This document shows, in pieces, positions 1 to 11,848 of a stretch of 64,000 nt of DNA (positions are counted from its first letter, which is position 1; each line of letters begins with the position of its first letter). The notes under the pieces were generated by a model. It did no database searches. It was not told the DNA's origin and saw only the letters and a list, made by a program, of their open reading frames with translations. Made by a program: the position numbers and the translations under genes. This DNA comes from Ianthella basta (Eukaryota > Porifera > Demospongiae > Verongiida > Ianthellidae): positions 1,409,001 through 1,473,000 of the forward strand of contig OZ025878.1 in assembly GCA_964019415.1 (NCBI GenBank), read 5' to 3'.

Positions 1-424
1 CCAGACAGCTGGTTCAGTGCATGCTGCATGAGGGAGGGGAGGGGAGGGAGGGCCGGAAGGAGAAGGGAGGGGAGGGGAAAATGAGGGGAGAACATAAGTA
101 GCCTCTGAATTAGCTCATGCAGAAACCGTTGTGGGCTGGGGTGATTAGTTAATTTGTCCTTGCATTTTCTCATTGCCTCACACTTTTACAAATGACAGCA
201 TGAGAATGACACTGTCTTTGACATTCAGACAATTCTTAACACACACCAACAAAGTGACTTCTTGATTGGTCACTTTGTGCAATGTTTCACCCATCACGAG
301 TGTACAAAGTTGTCAATTGTCCGAAGAATTACAAGAATTCAGCTTCAATTAAAGCTGCCTAATAATATTCACAACTGATAATTAGATTCTGAAGAAATTA
401 AATGAAATTGGCTTCCATTATCTT
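1..424. other. Left-edge intergenic sequence
   Basis: No gene is visible. Positions about 30-90 are a GGGGAGG-type purine tract. The rest is ordinary AT-rich sequence, and the part next to 425 is probably 3' UTR of the minus-strand gene that follows. Confidence 0.5.
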
Positions 425-820
425 TTAATTCGTTTTGTCTTTTTCTGACAATTGTTCGTAGTTCCAAACCGGGCTAGCTAAGGGCTGAGTGGCTAATTCG
501 CTCCTCTTTGTTGCGCTTACCAGTCTAACTTGGCTTGTCTCAATAGTGGATAGGGTGTTGACACACTGAAGTGCGTGGCTGCAGTCCTCCAACACAGTGG
601 CCATGTCCCCCTTGCCTTGCGAGGAAGGGGAGCCCACCAGAGAGGCGGCGTGCTCCAGCCAAGCGGTCGCCTCTGTCAGAGAAAAGATAAAGGAGAAACG
701 GATGTAAAATAACATGAATGAAATGTGAGGGTTCATTAATATATTTCAAATGGGCCTTTAGAGGCGCTTTCTTGTACCTTCATAGCCGCTAAGAAGATAG
801 TCCTTCGCTGCTTCGGTCAT
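425..820 (-). CDS. Small conserved-looking protein, unrecognised (96 aa, two exons)
   Basis: Not recognised. Exon 1 is 820-778 and starts MTEAAKDYLLSGYE. A 105-bp GT-AG intron (777-673) follows, then exon 2 is 672-425 and ends in YEQLSEKDKTN. The phase-1 junction joins cleanly and gives 96 residues with no signal peptide or TM segment. The protein looks mostly helical and amphipathic (EATAWLEHAASLV, then VLEDCSHALQCVNTL), as in small adaptor or complex subunits, but I cannot name a family. It is divergent from IRP1, with 94 bp between the two start codons, so the promoter is probably shared. A joined frame over a proper short intron in a compact promoter context supports a real gene; the function is unknown. 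Confidence 0.6.
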
Positions 821-914
821 AGCGCTTCGAAATTGGCGCGCGTTCAAGTTACCTAACGTGACCTTTGACCTTTGACCCAATTGCGCTATACTGAGCTGAC
901 CCCTTCAGAGAAAG
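821..914. promoter_or_regulatory. Bidirectional promoter between the small gene and IRP1
   Basis: Only 94 bp separate the two divergent start codons. The interval is CpG-containing (GGCGCGCG near 834-841) and holds three nuclear-receptor half-sites. No TATA box is obvious. That it drives both genes is inferred from geometry. Confidence 0.6.
859..878. promoter_or_regulatory. Triple DR1 nuclear-receptor half-site array
   Basis: TGACCT-T-TGACCT-T-TGACCC: three half-sites (AGGTCA, AGGTCA, GGGTCA on the minus strand) each separated by one base. DR1 is the known binding arrangement of HNF4/RXR-class (NR2) receptors. It lies 36 bp upstream of the IRP1 start codon. Confidence 0.6.
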
Positions 915-3900
915 ATGGCGGAAGTACAACAGGGTAAGCTGTTTTATCTCGAATATCTCGCTGTGCCGTTGTATACCACACGCAAGTGACGTACCCTCTA
1001 CGCCCTATCTATCCTTAGGTAACCCCTTCAAGGAGAATGTGAAGGAACTGACGGTATCCGGCAAGACACTCAAGTACTTTGATTTGGCTGGTATTGGCAA
1101 AGACAAGTTTGGTTAGTTCTAAGGGTATGCCTCGCGGCAGGCTCTTAAGACTGTGAAGGCGCTGAACGAAGGATGTTCTGGTGATGGTTTAGTTGTAAAC
1201 GAATGGAGTCAAGCCTTTGCAACCAATTTCTTAGACATGATTTTCTTGGCCTATAGAAAAATACTCTTCAGGCATTTTGTTTGGCTATGAACCGTGGTGG
1301 ATGGATAATGGGGGCACACTTGCCAAAAATAGGACAGATTTGTGACGTTTTAGTCCAATACAGGACGTTCAGTTCTCGAAATTTACACACAGGTTTTCAC
1401 AGTACGTCCAACTGTACTGAAAATCCTCTAGGTTAGAGTCAAATAACAATTACAACCGTGTACACGTGTAGTAGTTCTTACCCTTTGCTAAATTTTGTTC
1501 AGTTCTGTCTGGCACAATCCTGGTTCATTGTCTGCATCTGTTTCGTCTGTTTGTGGCTTATCCAGTGTATACCTTCCCCCGCCCCCCTCCACCCCCTCCA
1601 CCCATTCCCTCCACCCTCTCCACCCATCCCCTCCACTGCAGCACGTCTTCCCTTCTCCATTCGAGTGCTTCTGGAATCAGCAGTGAGGAACTGTGATGAG
1701 TTTAGTGTGAGCCGCAAGGACATCACCAACATCCTTCAGTGGGAGGAGAAGAGGGGACAGAATGTGGAGATTCCATTCAAGCCAGCCAGGGTTATCCTCC
1801 AGGACTTGACGTTAGTCATTGTGCTTTGCACAGCTGTGATCAATATCTGAGAGTACAGAGTGTCCCCCTCTACCTCCCTCTCCCCTCCCTCTCCTGCTCT
1901 CCTCCTGTCTCCTACCACTCACCCTCCCCCCAACTACCCATTTAGTGGTGTTCCTGCAGTTGTGGATTTTGCTGTGATGCGTGACGCAGTGAAGGACCTG
2001 GGAGGAGACCCGTCTAGGATCAACCCCGTGTGTCCAGCAGACTTGGTCATCGACCACTCGGTACAGGTGGACTTCGCTAGAACGTGAGCATCTTGTTGTA
2101 GACATGTCGCACAGCTGTCACCTGTCACCTGTGACTGACACAATGACAACTATCACATCACAGCTGTCAAGTATCACATGTCACAACTGTCACATGTCAC
2201 AACTGTCAACTGTCACATGTCACGTGTCACAGCTGTGTGTGTATCACACCACTACTTCTCCCATGTGTCATGTCACTTAACTATTTGTGATCAATCCTTG
2301 AACAAACCCATATGGATCCTTCCTGTTGACACACGTGTATTGATGAGGTTTGTTGGCCTTACACTTCAAGAGCACAGCATACCATAAATATTCTAAACAT
2401 TTGTGAACTTTTGAGGGTTTTCAATTTTGATTTTTCGAAGTTTAGGAGAAAGTATGTTCATTTTCATTCACGTCTTGTGAAAATTAGAGACTCTTGCAAA
2501 GTTGCAGGCACTCTCGGCCGCCATTTTCTGGAAGGTTCCATAAGTAAAATGGCTGCCACTTCTTTCGTCACCGTCACAGGCATGTGATACCATATTCACA
2601 GGAATCATGTCTAAGAAGAGAGGATTTCGTATGCATCGCCAAGGAAATGAACTTCCAGGGCAGGAAAGCCATAGCTGCCACCTGCGCTACTCGAAGTGGC
2701 AAGCCAGTAACTAATCTGAACCCGCTTTGGATATCTGTGCATGCAACACTGCTTCGTTAGGTGCATTTACCGCTGTTAGGCACCATTTCATAAGCTTGTA
2801 GTAAGCCAGTAACCGTTGCGGAAATTAGAGGTCTATTCGAATTTTAGAGTCGTCCAAGGATTCAAAATATTAGAATGTTTCAAGGTGAAACTGTGGAAAC
2901 TTTGCACAAATTAGATTTTGGAAATTTTAGAATACTTACGGTATCTGTAGGCTTCTTGTATGGGTGTGAGCTGATTACAGACACATAATTCACTTGTGGG
3001 CACTCTCATGTGATGTGAGGGTTGTTACAGGTGGGGTGACATAATTAGAGTGACAGTCATGTGACTTCCAAATATGGAGTGGGCTTAGGCTGTCTGCTGT
3101 TGCTTTTTGAGGCTTCAGAGGCTGTTGATCTAAACATAGGGTAGACCCACAGTTGAGTACATAAACTATGGTGCTTTGGTAATTGACATGGTGTGGTGGT
3201 AGAACTTGTGGCTGTTCTGTGAAAAGGATTTTGGGACTCTTTGAGATATAGGGAAATGACCACCCACGCACCTCATGAAGTGTGTGATGTCCAGTGACCT
3301 TAGGCGTCCTTCTGTGACTGTGTGTGTCGAGTGTGGTTGTAGTTATATTGTTTGTGGAAATAGCAGTTGAGCTGAAATGGACTGTGTGTTTCTGTAATTC
3401 TCTTTTCCCTCTGAGTACTATTCCAAATGTTTTGTAGCTGAAGTGCCATTTTCACTAAGGTCATTTTTTCCACTAAATTTTCGAAATTGCAACTCCTGAT
3501 AAAAGTGTGGTGAATTGTGACGATTTAAAGAGACTTTGCGTCTGCACTAGCTGTCTCATCTAGACCCTGACATGACTTGATTTTGTTGACTCCTGCCTGT
3601 TCCCTCACACCTGATCCTTTGTAAATCCATCACAACAAGTAAGCCATGTGTATATAAGGAGCTCATTTCATTGTGTAACCAGTCCCCTTGTGTTGGTTAA
3701 TCTCTGTTCAATTGAGTTGGTACGAGCGCAAAAGCTGCTGTTCGTAACAATATGCAGAACCAATGCCTTACGGTGAGTAAAGTGTAAATTTAATAAGGGA
3801 TAATTTACATGCAGTAAAGAGCTTAGCATAGCGTATTGTATCGTTGTACGCTGTGCTAGTATCTGAGACGATTGCCATTTCTACATAAGTACATAGACGA

Positions 3901-4398
3901 TGAATATGAATGGATCCCAAATCCAGATTTGTGTGTGTGTGTGCAAGTCTGGCTGTTGTCTGTTTTCAAATATACAGTAAGTCTGGACTTTTTTAAGCTT
4001 CTAGGCTATTCTAACTATCTCTCTGCGTTTGTTGTCTTCCAGGAATGATGGGCCGTGTGGCAGGTGTGGTGTGATCACAAAGACAGGAGGTTGTAGCACA
4101 CCTTCTACTAGTGTAGACATGTCACGTCCGACCGGCCTCTCTCCCGGCACCACAAGGGCTAAGGCTTATGTCCCACCGCACTTGAGAACAGCTTTCGCCC
4201 AGCACACCATCCCCTTCGCACTCGCCCTCGACCTCACTGCATGCCCGATGGTATGTGTGTGTGTCTCTGTTAGCCAACTGGTGTGCTGATGCTTCTTGGT
4301 TCCTTTGTAGTCTCCTTTACCCTTCCCCTCTCCTTCCTCCTCCACATGCTCACTATATACATTGTACAACACACAATAACGCATTAAATGTGCCTAAC

Positions 4399-4455
<57 letters not shown>

Positions 4456-7400
4456 TACGCACACGCACACACGCACGTACAGTTCTGATGCAATGGAGAA
4501 GAACCAAGAGTTGGAGTTTGAGCGCAACAAGGAACGCTTCCTCTTCCTCAAGTGGGGGGCCAAGGCTCTGAAGAACATGCTGATTGTTCCACCAGGCTCA
4601 GGGATAGTGCACCAGGTTGGGAGGGGAGGGGGAGGGAGGGAAGAGGAGGGAAGGGGAGGAGGTGTGCAGAGAGAGGAATTCAGCTTCATGTGGAGGAAGA
4701 GAGTGAAAACGGTGGTGATGGGAGCTTATTATTCACACATACGCATGTAGTATTATTGGTGTTATTGTTATTGCTTTCACCACCTTGTAGCACACTGTTT
4801 TACCTCCTCTCCTCTCCTCTCTCCCCCTCCCTCTCCCCTCCCTCTCCTCCTCCCCCTCCCTCCCTCTCCCTCTTCCCCTCCCTCTCTCTGTCTCTGTCCT
4901 CTCCCTCCTTTCCAGGTTAACCTTGAGTATCTTGCCCGTGTTGTCTTCAACAATGACAGCATGCTCTACCCAGACTCCCTTGTTGGCACGGACTCGCACA
5001 CAACCATGATCAACGGCCTGGGGGTGCTAGGGTGGGGAGTGGGGGGGATAGAGGCGGAGGCAGTCATGCTCGGCCAAGCCATCAGCATGGTCCTGCCGGA
5101 AGTGGTGGGCTACAAGTTGGTGGGCGCCATCAGTCAGTACGCGACCTCCACTGATGTGGTGCTCACCGTCACAAAGGTATTGGAGTAGTACGCACTGCTG
5201 TGTATTATGGGAATAATTTGTATGCGGTGTTTGAAAATGTTTTTTTGCTGAGTTGCATTTTTTATGTTGTTTCTCTGAAGAATGAGCAATATTTCATTGG
5301 CTGGCTGCTATTCTGTTCCCTTATAGCACCTCCGCCAAATTGGTGTTGTAGGGAAATTTGTGGAGTTTTTTGGCTCGGGAGTTGCCCAACTCTCTATCGC
5401 CGATCGAGCCACCATTGCCAACATGTGCCCAGAGTACGGGGCCACTGTGGGTTTTTTCCCTGTTGACGACATGAGCATGATATATCTGAAACAAACTGGG
5501 AGGAGCCCAGAGGATGCTGCCCGAGTCGAGGCGTACCTGAAGGCCAGTGGACTGTATAGGAACTACTCCGATGCTTCTCAGGACCCTGTTTTCTCTCAGG
5601 TGAGCTGGTGTTAGTTGTATCACTGCTGGGCATCGAATGCTGAGAGAACTGGACTTAGCAGGTAGCCGTTTGGTATAACATCTTGATCGCGATGCCATAA
5701 CAAAATGGCTGCAGTTTGTTTCTAGACTCATCTATTGTCCCATGTGAACCATCTTGCCTACCATGTCCCCAGTGTAATCCCCTATTCTAATGTGTCACAC
5801 TATCTTAATGCATTGCCCTATCCTAATGTATTGCCCTATGCTAGTGTATTGCCCTGTCGCCCCACATCACTTTGCAGGTGTTTGAATTGGACCTGTCCTC
5901 AGTTGTGTCGTCTATGTCTGGTCCAAAGAGACCCCATGATCGTGTTCCTGTGGTAGAAATGAAGGAGGACTTCCAGAAGTGCCTTGACAACAAGGTTGGC
6001 TTCAAGGGGTTCCACATATCTCCTGAGAAGCAGAAGACAAAGGTTTCCTTCTCATTTGAGGGAAAGGAATACTCACTGACACATGGTGATGTCGTTATCT
6101 CTGCCATTACTAGCTGCACCAACACGAGCAACCCCTCGGTTATGCTGGGGGCGGGTCTTCTAGCAAAGCGGGCAGTGGAAAAAGGTGTGTTATGGAGTGT
6201 GTGAGAGGCGATGTGAAACAGTGAGTTGTGGTGTGTCTGTGGTGTATGTAGAGTGAGTTAATGAGTAGCACCCGTAGTCACCGTATATAGTAGCCCCCGT
6301 ATTCGCCATAGTAGCACCTGTAGTCGCCATAGTAGCACCCGTAGTCGCGTGTGTAGTGCCTGTAGTAGTGCCTGTAGTAGTGCGTGTGTAGTGCGTGTAG
6401 TAGTGTGTGTGTAGTGCCTGTAGTAGTGTGTGTGTAGTGCCTGTAGTAGTGCCTGTAGTAGTGCGTGTGTAGTGCGTGTAGTAGTGTGTGTGTAGTGCCT
6501 GTAGTAGTGTGTGTGTAGTGCCTGTAGTAGTGCGTGTGTAGTGCGTGTAGTAGTGCGTGTGTAGTGCCTGTAGTAGTGCGTGTGTAGTGCCTGTAGTAGT
6601 GCGTGTAGTCGCGTGTGTAGTGCCTGTAGTAGTGCCTGTAGTAGTGCGTGTGTAGTGCGTGTAGTAGTGTGTGTGTAGTGCCTGTAGTAGTGTGTGTGTA
6701 GTGCCTGTAGTAGTGTGTGTGTAGTGCCTGTAGTAGTGCGTGTGTAGTGCCTGTAGTAGTGCGTGTGTAGTGCCTGTAGTAGTGCGTGTGTAGTGCCTGT
6801 AGTAGTGCGTGTGTAGTGCCTGTAGTAGTGCGTGTGTAGTGCCTGTAGTAGTGCCTGTAGTAGTGCGTGTGTAGTGCCTGTAGTAGTGCGTGTGTAGTGC
6901 GTGTAGTAGTGCGTGTGTAGTGCCTGTAGTAGTGCGTGTGTAGTGCGTGTGTAGTGCCTGTAGTAGTGCGTGTGTAGTGCCTGTAGTAGTGCCTGTAGTA
7001 GTGCGTGTGTAGTGCCTGTAGTAGTGCGTGTGTAGTGCCTGTAGTAGTGCGTGTGTAGTGCCTGTAGTAGTGCCTGTAGTAGTGCGTGTGTAGTGCCTGT
7101 AGTAGTGCGTGTGTAGTGCGTGTGTAGTGCCTGTAGTAGTGCGTGTGTAGTGCCTGTAGTAGTGCGTGTGTAGTGCGTGTGTAGTGCCTGAAGTAGTGCC
7201 TGAAGTAGTGCGTGTGTAGTGCCTGTAGTAGTGCGTGTGTAGTGCGTGTGTAGTGCCTGAAGTAGTGCCTGAAGTAGTGCGTGTGTAGTGCCTGTAGTAG
7301 TGCGTGTGTAGTGCGTGTGTAGTGCCTGTAGTAGTGCCTGTAGTAGTGCGTGTGTAGTGCCTGTAGTAGTGCGTGTGTAGTGCCTGTAGTAGTGCGTGTG

Positions 7401-10365
7401 TAGTGCCTGTAGTAGTGCGTGTGTAGTGCCTGAAGTAGTGCGTGTGTAGTGCCTGTAGTAGTGCGTGTGTAGTGCCTGTAGTTGTGCCTGTAGTTGTGCC
7501 TGTAGTAGTGCCTGTAGTCACTGTATTAGCACTTTTATGGTACTAATACAGTGACTATGGGTTGCTTTTCCTCCCTCCCCCCCCCAGGCCTCACTGTGGC
7601 TCCATACATCAAGACCAGTCTCTCACCTGGCTCTGGCGTGGTTACTTACTACCTCAAGGAGAGCGGTGTCATTCCCTACTTGGAGGCGCTCGGGTGAGTG
7701 TGACAGTGAGTGGCAATGTGACAAGTGAATGACAAGTGTCATCAATCACTTGCAATACTATTGGTTCCTGTCGCTGTTTGAGGATTACGTCCTTAGTGCC
7801 TGCAGTATGTATTTATTAAATTAGCAATGCTGGCCCTTATGTATGAAAGGATACCCTGAAATAGGGGCACCCCTCTAATGAGGACAGTGCCTACTGTCCT
7901 AGCTACATAGAGATGTGTACTAAACTACCTCTGAAACAAGGACACCTCTCTAATGAGGACAGTGCCTACTGTACTAGCTATTAAGCTACCTCTTAATTAT
8001 AGGCACCTGTGTAATGAGGGCATTACTTGCTGTCCCAGCTACATAGAGGTGTGTACAAAACTACCTCTGAAACAAGGACACCTCTCTAATGAGGACAGTG
8101 CCTACTGTCCCAGCTACATAGAGATATGTACTAAACTACCTCTAAAATAAGGGCACCTCTCTAATGAGGACTCTTGGGTCTGTCCCTAAAGTGAGAGGTT
8201 CATGTCGCTGTAACAGCTTTCTCTTGTTCCCTGTCCCTCACATCCCAGCTTCAATCTTGTCGGTTATGGTTGCATGACCTGCATTGGTAACAGTGGCCCC
8301 CTACCTGAGACAGTGGTGCAGGCTGTGGAGAAGGTACGTAAAGGCTGAGGTGACCGGAATGGGAGTTGGGAGGGGTTGAATTCATGTGCTGCTTAACTGC
8401 ATGTTAACAAGCTGTGATGTGGACAATATGACGTGATGTACAGTAAGTCATGAATTTACGTATATTTGCTGTTTTAGCCGGTTGATGTCATAAGTGACTA
8501 ACATGACAGAATGTACACCCTATTTCAGTTTAATAGGGCTCTATCATTATGTTGTGACATATTATGACATGACATTCTGTTGGCCTAATCCATTTGCGTG
8601 TCTTCATTGGAGAGTCTGAATTGACTGTATAAATACTGTAGATGGCAGAGAATGTTGAGATGTGTAATTTGAACTGATCTGGTAGCCATGGTGACTTATC
8701 ACATGTTCCTGCTATCCTGTAGGGTGACCTAGTGGTGTGTGGTGTGCTCTCTGGCAACCGCAACTTTGAAGGCCGCATCAACCCGCACACGAGGGCCAAC
8801 TACCTGGCATCGCCACTCCTCTGCATTGCTTATGCCATCGCTGGCACTGTCTGCATTGATTTTGAGAAGGAACCTCTTGGTGAGGAGGGGGGAGGGGAGG
8901 GAAGGGAATGGGAGGAAGAGGAGAGGAGGAGGAGGGGGAGGGAGGGAAGGGGAGGAGAAGAGAAGTAGGGTGAGGAGAGGAGGAGGAAGGGGAAGGGGGG
9001 GGGCGGGAGGAAGGGGAGGGGAGGGGAGAGGAGGAAGGGGAGGGGAGGGGAGGGGAGAGGAGGAGGGAGTAAGGAGAGGGGAGGGGAGGGAAGGGAGGGA
9101 AGGGGAGAGGAGGTGGAGGGGGAGTGAAAAAGAGTTGGTTTAACTGTATGTAGGATTAGCTGAGCTAGTATGTGAAGAAATCATGATCTTTACACAAGTG
9201 AGCAGCATGGGGTAAAGAAGAGGCTAAGGGAAGAGTTTATACCATAATGTTGTAGGCCTTTTCCACATCTTGCTGCAACACCTTTGTAACTTCACTTACT
9301 CCAACTCCCTCTCCCACAGGAACTGATTCCTCTGGTGCCCCCGTCTTCCTGAAGGACATCTGGCCAACTCGTGCTGAAGTGCAGGAAGTGGAGGGGAAGC
9401 ATGTGGTGCCTGTGATGTTCAAGGAAGTGTACGAGAAGATTACGGTGAGTGAGGGAAGTCGAGGAGGGGGGGGGGGGGGATAGAAGAGAGAAGAGGGAGG
9501 GAGGGAGACTGCAAACTGTGTGTAAGTGCTGATTCCAATGGACAGTGTAACAAGTGTGGGCATAGAATGAGTGCACACGTACATAGACTGTGACTCATGA
9601 CAACATTTCATCAATGAACTGTTTTAGTATTACTATATTGTGCATCAAGTACTTTTTTCCTGTACCGCCCCCTTGTGATAGGAGGGAAATCCTCGTTGGA
9701 ACAGTTTGGATGCACCTGATGCCTTGCTGTACCCATGGGACCCACAGTCAACTTACATCAAGAAACCACCCTTCTTTGACGGGATGGTGAGTACTTGTAC
9801 ATACTTGGTCTGTGCACTCTCACTACTACACTTCATCATCACACTACACCACACTACACTACACTACACTACACTACACTACACTACACCACACTACACT
9901 ACACAATGCTACAGTACAGCACACTATTGTACTCTATTGCACACTACATGATTCATCTCTTTCCCCTCCTCCCCTTCTCCCCTTCCCCTCCCCCTCCTCC
10001 CCCTCCCCCTCCCCTCCTCCCCTTCCCCATTGCCCTCCTTCCCTCCCCTTCCTTCCCCTCCTCCCTTTCCCCCTCCCCCTCCTACCCAGACAAGGGAGCT
10101 TCCCCCAATCAAGGGTGTCCAGAATGCTGCTGTTCTGCTCAACCTAGGTGACTCGGTCACCACTGACCACATCTCTCCTGCTGGGAGCATTGCCAGGAAC
10201 AGCACTGCTGCTCGCTACCTCGGCTCAAAGGGGTTGACACCCAGGGAATTCAACTCGTACGGCAGTCGCCGTGGCAATGATGCAGTAATGTCTCGAGGGA
10301 CATTTGCTAACATCCGTCTTGTGAACAACTTCATGGATAAGCCAGGTGTGTGTGTGCATGTGCGT

Positions 10366-10436
<71 letters not shown>

Positions 10437-11848
10437 GTGTACGTAGTGTGCGTCACCGTGCATGAGCAATGTCTGTGCAACTTTCATATCCATATTTCAT
10501 GCTCCCTCCTCTCCCCTCCCCTCCCTATCTCCTCCCTCCTCCCCTCCCCTCCCCTTGTAGGCCCCAAGACCAAGCACTTTCCATCAGGAGAGGAGATGGA
10601 CATCTTTGATGCTGCTGAGCGCTACCGCAGTGAGGGACGACCTGTTGTGGTGTTGGCTGGGAAGGAGTACGGGTCGGGCTCCTCCAGAGACTGGGCTGCT
10701 AAGGGACCGTGGATGCTGGTGTGTAGGGAAAGTGGGAGGGAGTGGAGGGTGGGGAGGGAGTGAGGGGTGGGAGGGAGTGAGGGGTGGGAGGGAGTGGAGG
10801 ATGGGAGGGTGGGAGGAAGTGGAGGGTGGGAGGGTGGGAGGAAGTGGAGGGTGGGAGGGTGTGGTGTGTGGGGAGGGAGTGGAGGGTGGGAGGGTGGGAG
10901 GAAGTGGAAGATGGGGGTGCCAGGGTGGTTGGATGAGTGGATGGTTGGGTGAATGCATGCTTCTGTGCTGGATGGAGCGCTTGATACAAATACGCTTAGT
11001 GTGTGTGCCTATGTACATATAGTATTGAATGTATTTGTTAATTTGTACTGGGGGATGTCACATGTTACGTGTATAACCAGTTTTAATCCAATTCACATCT
11101 CATCTCTCATCCCCAGGGTATCAAGGCCGTGTTGGCTGAGAGCTACGAGCGGATCCACCGCTCCAACTTGGTGGGCATGGGAGTGATTCCCCTTCAATAC
11201 ATGGAGGGGCAGAATGCAGCCTCTCTGGGGCTCACTGGGAAGGAGAGCTTCTCCATTAGCCTGCCTGAGAAGCTTGTTCCTGGTCAGGTGGTGGACGTGA
11301 AGGTGTGTGTGTGTGTGTTGTGCGTGTGGTGTGTTCATGTGTGTATGTGTGTGCCACTTTATATGCATGTACAGTGGAACCTGTCTAAGATGGTCACTGT
11401 ATTAAGTCTCTAAAACAGCCGGCTTTTGGGGCCCCAAATAGCACTAAAACATTGCAATCTACCTCTGTAGAGCAGCCACCTCTCTATACAGGTCTGTTAG
11501 AAGTGGCCCGAAAGTGGCTGTCTTAGACAGGTTTCACTGTACACACACTCACCGTTCCACATGAATACTTAATGCTCTGAATGCAAACACATATACCCCA
11601 AATTCATACACACGAAATACTTTACACCCCTCCACATGCATACACACACAATCGGTGAACTCATACATGCACAATACTGTGTATGTACACACCCACACTC
11701 CCATGTTGTTCAACATTCTCCTCCCCCCCCCCAGCTGGATGACGGCCGCTCATTCCAAACCAAGGCCCGCTTTGACACTGATGTTGAGCTCCTGTACTTC
11801 AGCAACGGAGGCATCCTCAACTACATGATCAGGAAGATGCTGGACTGA
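915..11848 (+). CDS. ACO1: Iron regulatory protein 1 / cytosolic aconitase, complete, 17 exons
   Basis: In animals this protein interconverts citrate and isocitrate when it holds a 4Fe-4S cluster, and binds mRNA iron-responsive elements when it lacks one. Exons: 915-933, 1019-1111, 1642-1810, 1946-2083, 4483-4615, 4916-5176, 5327-5599, 5878-6184, 7588-7693, 8249-8333, 8723-8879, 9320-9444, 9682-9786, 10090-10345, 10561-10718, 11117-11302, 11735-11848. All junctions keep phase and give 894 aa (human 889). The start MAEVQQGNPF matches the short cytosolic N-terminus (human MSNPF), with no mitochondrial presequence. Cluster cysteines are Cys442 ([12 protein letters not shown]), Cys508 and Cys511 ([12 protein letters not shown]). 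Other aconitase landmarks are [39 protein letters not shown] and the ending [13 protein letters not shown]. Nothing is missing, so both activities are possible in principle. Confidence 0.96.
2084..4482 (+). other. IRP1 intron 4 (2.4 kb)
   Basis: Holds a degenerate array of TGTCACA/CTGTCAC motifs (about 2105-2235), unremarkable AT-rich sequence, and a (CA)n tract near the acceptor. The open frame 4029-4289 shows no recognisable protein. No nested gene seen. Confidence 0.5.
4398..4452. repeat. (CA)n microsatellite
   Basis: Uninterrupted CA dinucleotides about 30 bp before the IRP1 exon 5 acceptor. Confidence 0.9.
6340..7515. repeat. 23-bp minisatellite in IRP1 intron 8
   Basis: About 1.2 kb of tandem repeats. 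The unit is a 12-mer GTGCCTGTAGTA plus an 11-mer GTGCGTGTGTA, in variable order with some unit doubling. Because the 23-mer has no stop on the minus strand, it leaves a long spurious minus-strand open frame with a 23-residue period. Confidence 0.95.
7850..8175. repeat. About 90-bp tandem repeat in IRP1 intron 9
   Basis: Around four diverged copies of a unit containing CACCTCTCTAATGAGGACAG, ACTGTCCCAGCTACATAGAG and TGTACTAAACTACCTCT. The same unit occurs in the opposite orientation at 32137-32265 in C2CD5 intron 3, so it is a dispersed family that has gone tandem here. Confidence 0.8.
8880..9125. repeat. GGGGAGG purine tract at the IRP1 exon 11 donor
   Basis: A G/A-only tract of about 240 bp begins at the GTGAGG donor itself and has G-quadruplex potential (many runs of four or more G). 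Confidence 0.85.
9842..10089. repeat. CACTA-type array, then CT-rich tract, IRP1 intron 13
   Basis: Tandem ACACT/ACACC pentamers at about 9842-9905, then a long CCCCTCC pyrimidine tract (about 9961-10085) leading to the exon 14 acceptor. Confidence 0.85.
10346..10436. repeat. (GT)n starting at the IRP1 exon 14 donor
   Basis: Exon 14 ends GCCAG and the intron opens directly into GTGTGTGTGCATGTGCG and then pure (GT)n. Confidence 0.9.
10719..10915. repeat. G-rich minisatellite at the IRP1 exon 15 donor
   Basis: Imperfect units of the type GGGAGGGAGTGGAGGGT follow the GTGTGTAGGG donor for about 200 bp. Confidence 0.85.
11370..11541. mobile_element. Short TIR element (MITE), TACAGTGGAACC family
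   Basis: Terminal inverted repeats TACAGTGGAACCTGTCTAAG and CTTAGACAGGTTTCACTGTA, about 170 bp, bounded by TA as expected of Tc1/mariner-type MITEs. It lies in IRP1 intron 16. Related copies are at 27143-27325 and, partial, at about 16468-16580, 18737-18800 and 61976-62037. Confidence 0.8.

Noticed and set aside
6190-7521. 443-residue open frame on the minus strand
   Set aside because: It is entirely the IRP1 intron 8 minisatellite read backwards; its 23-residue period comes from a 23-bp unit without stops. No splice or start context.
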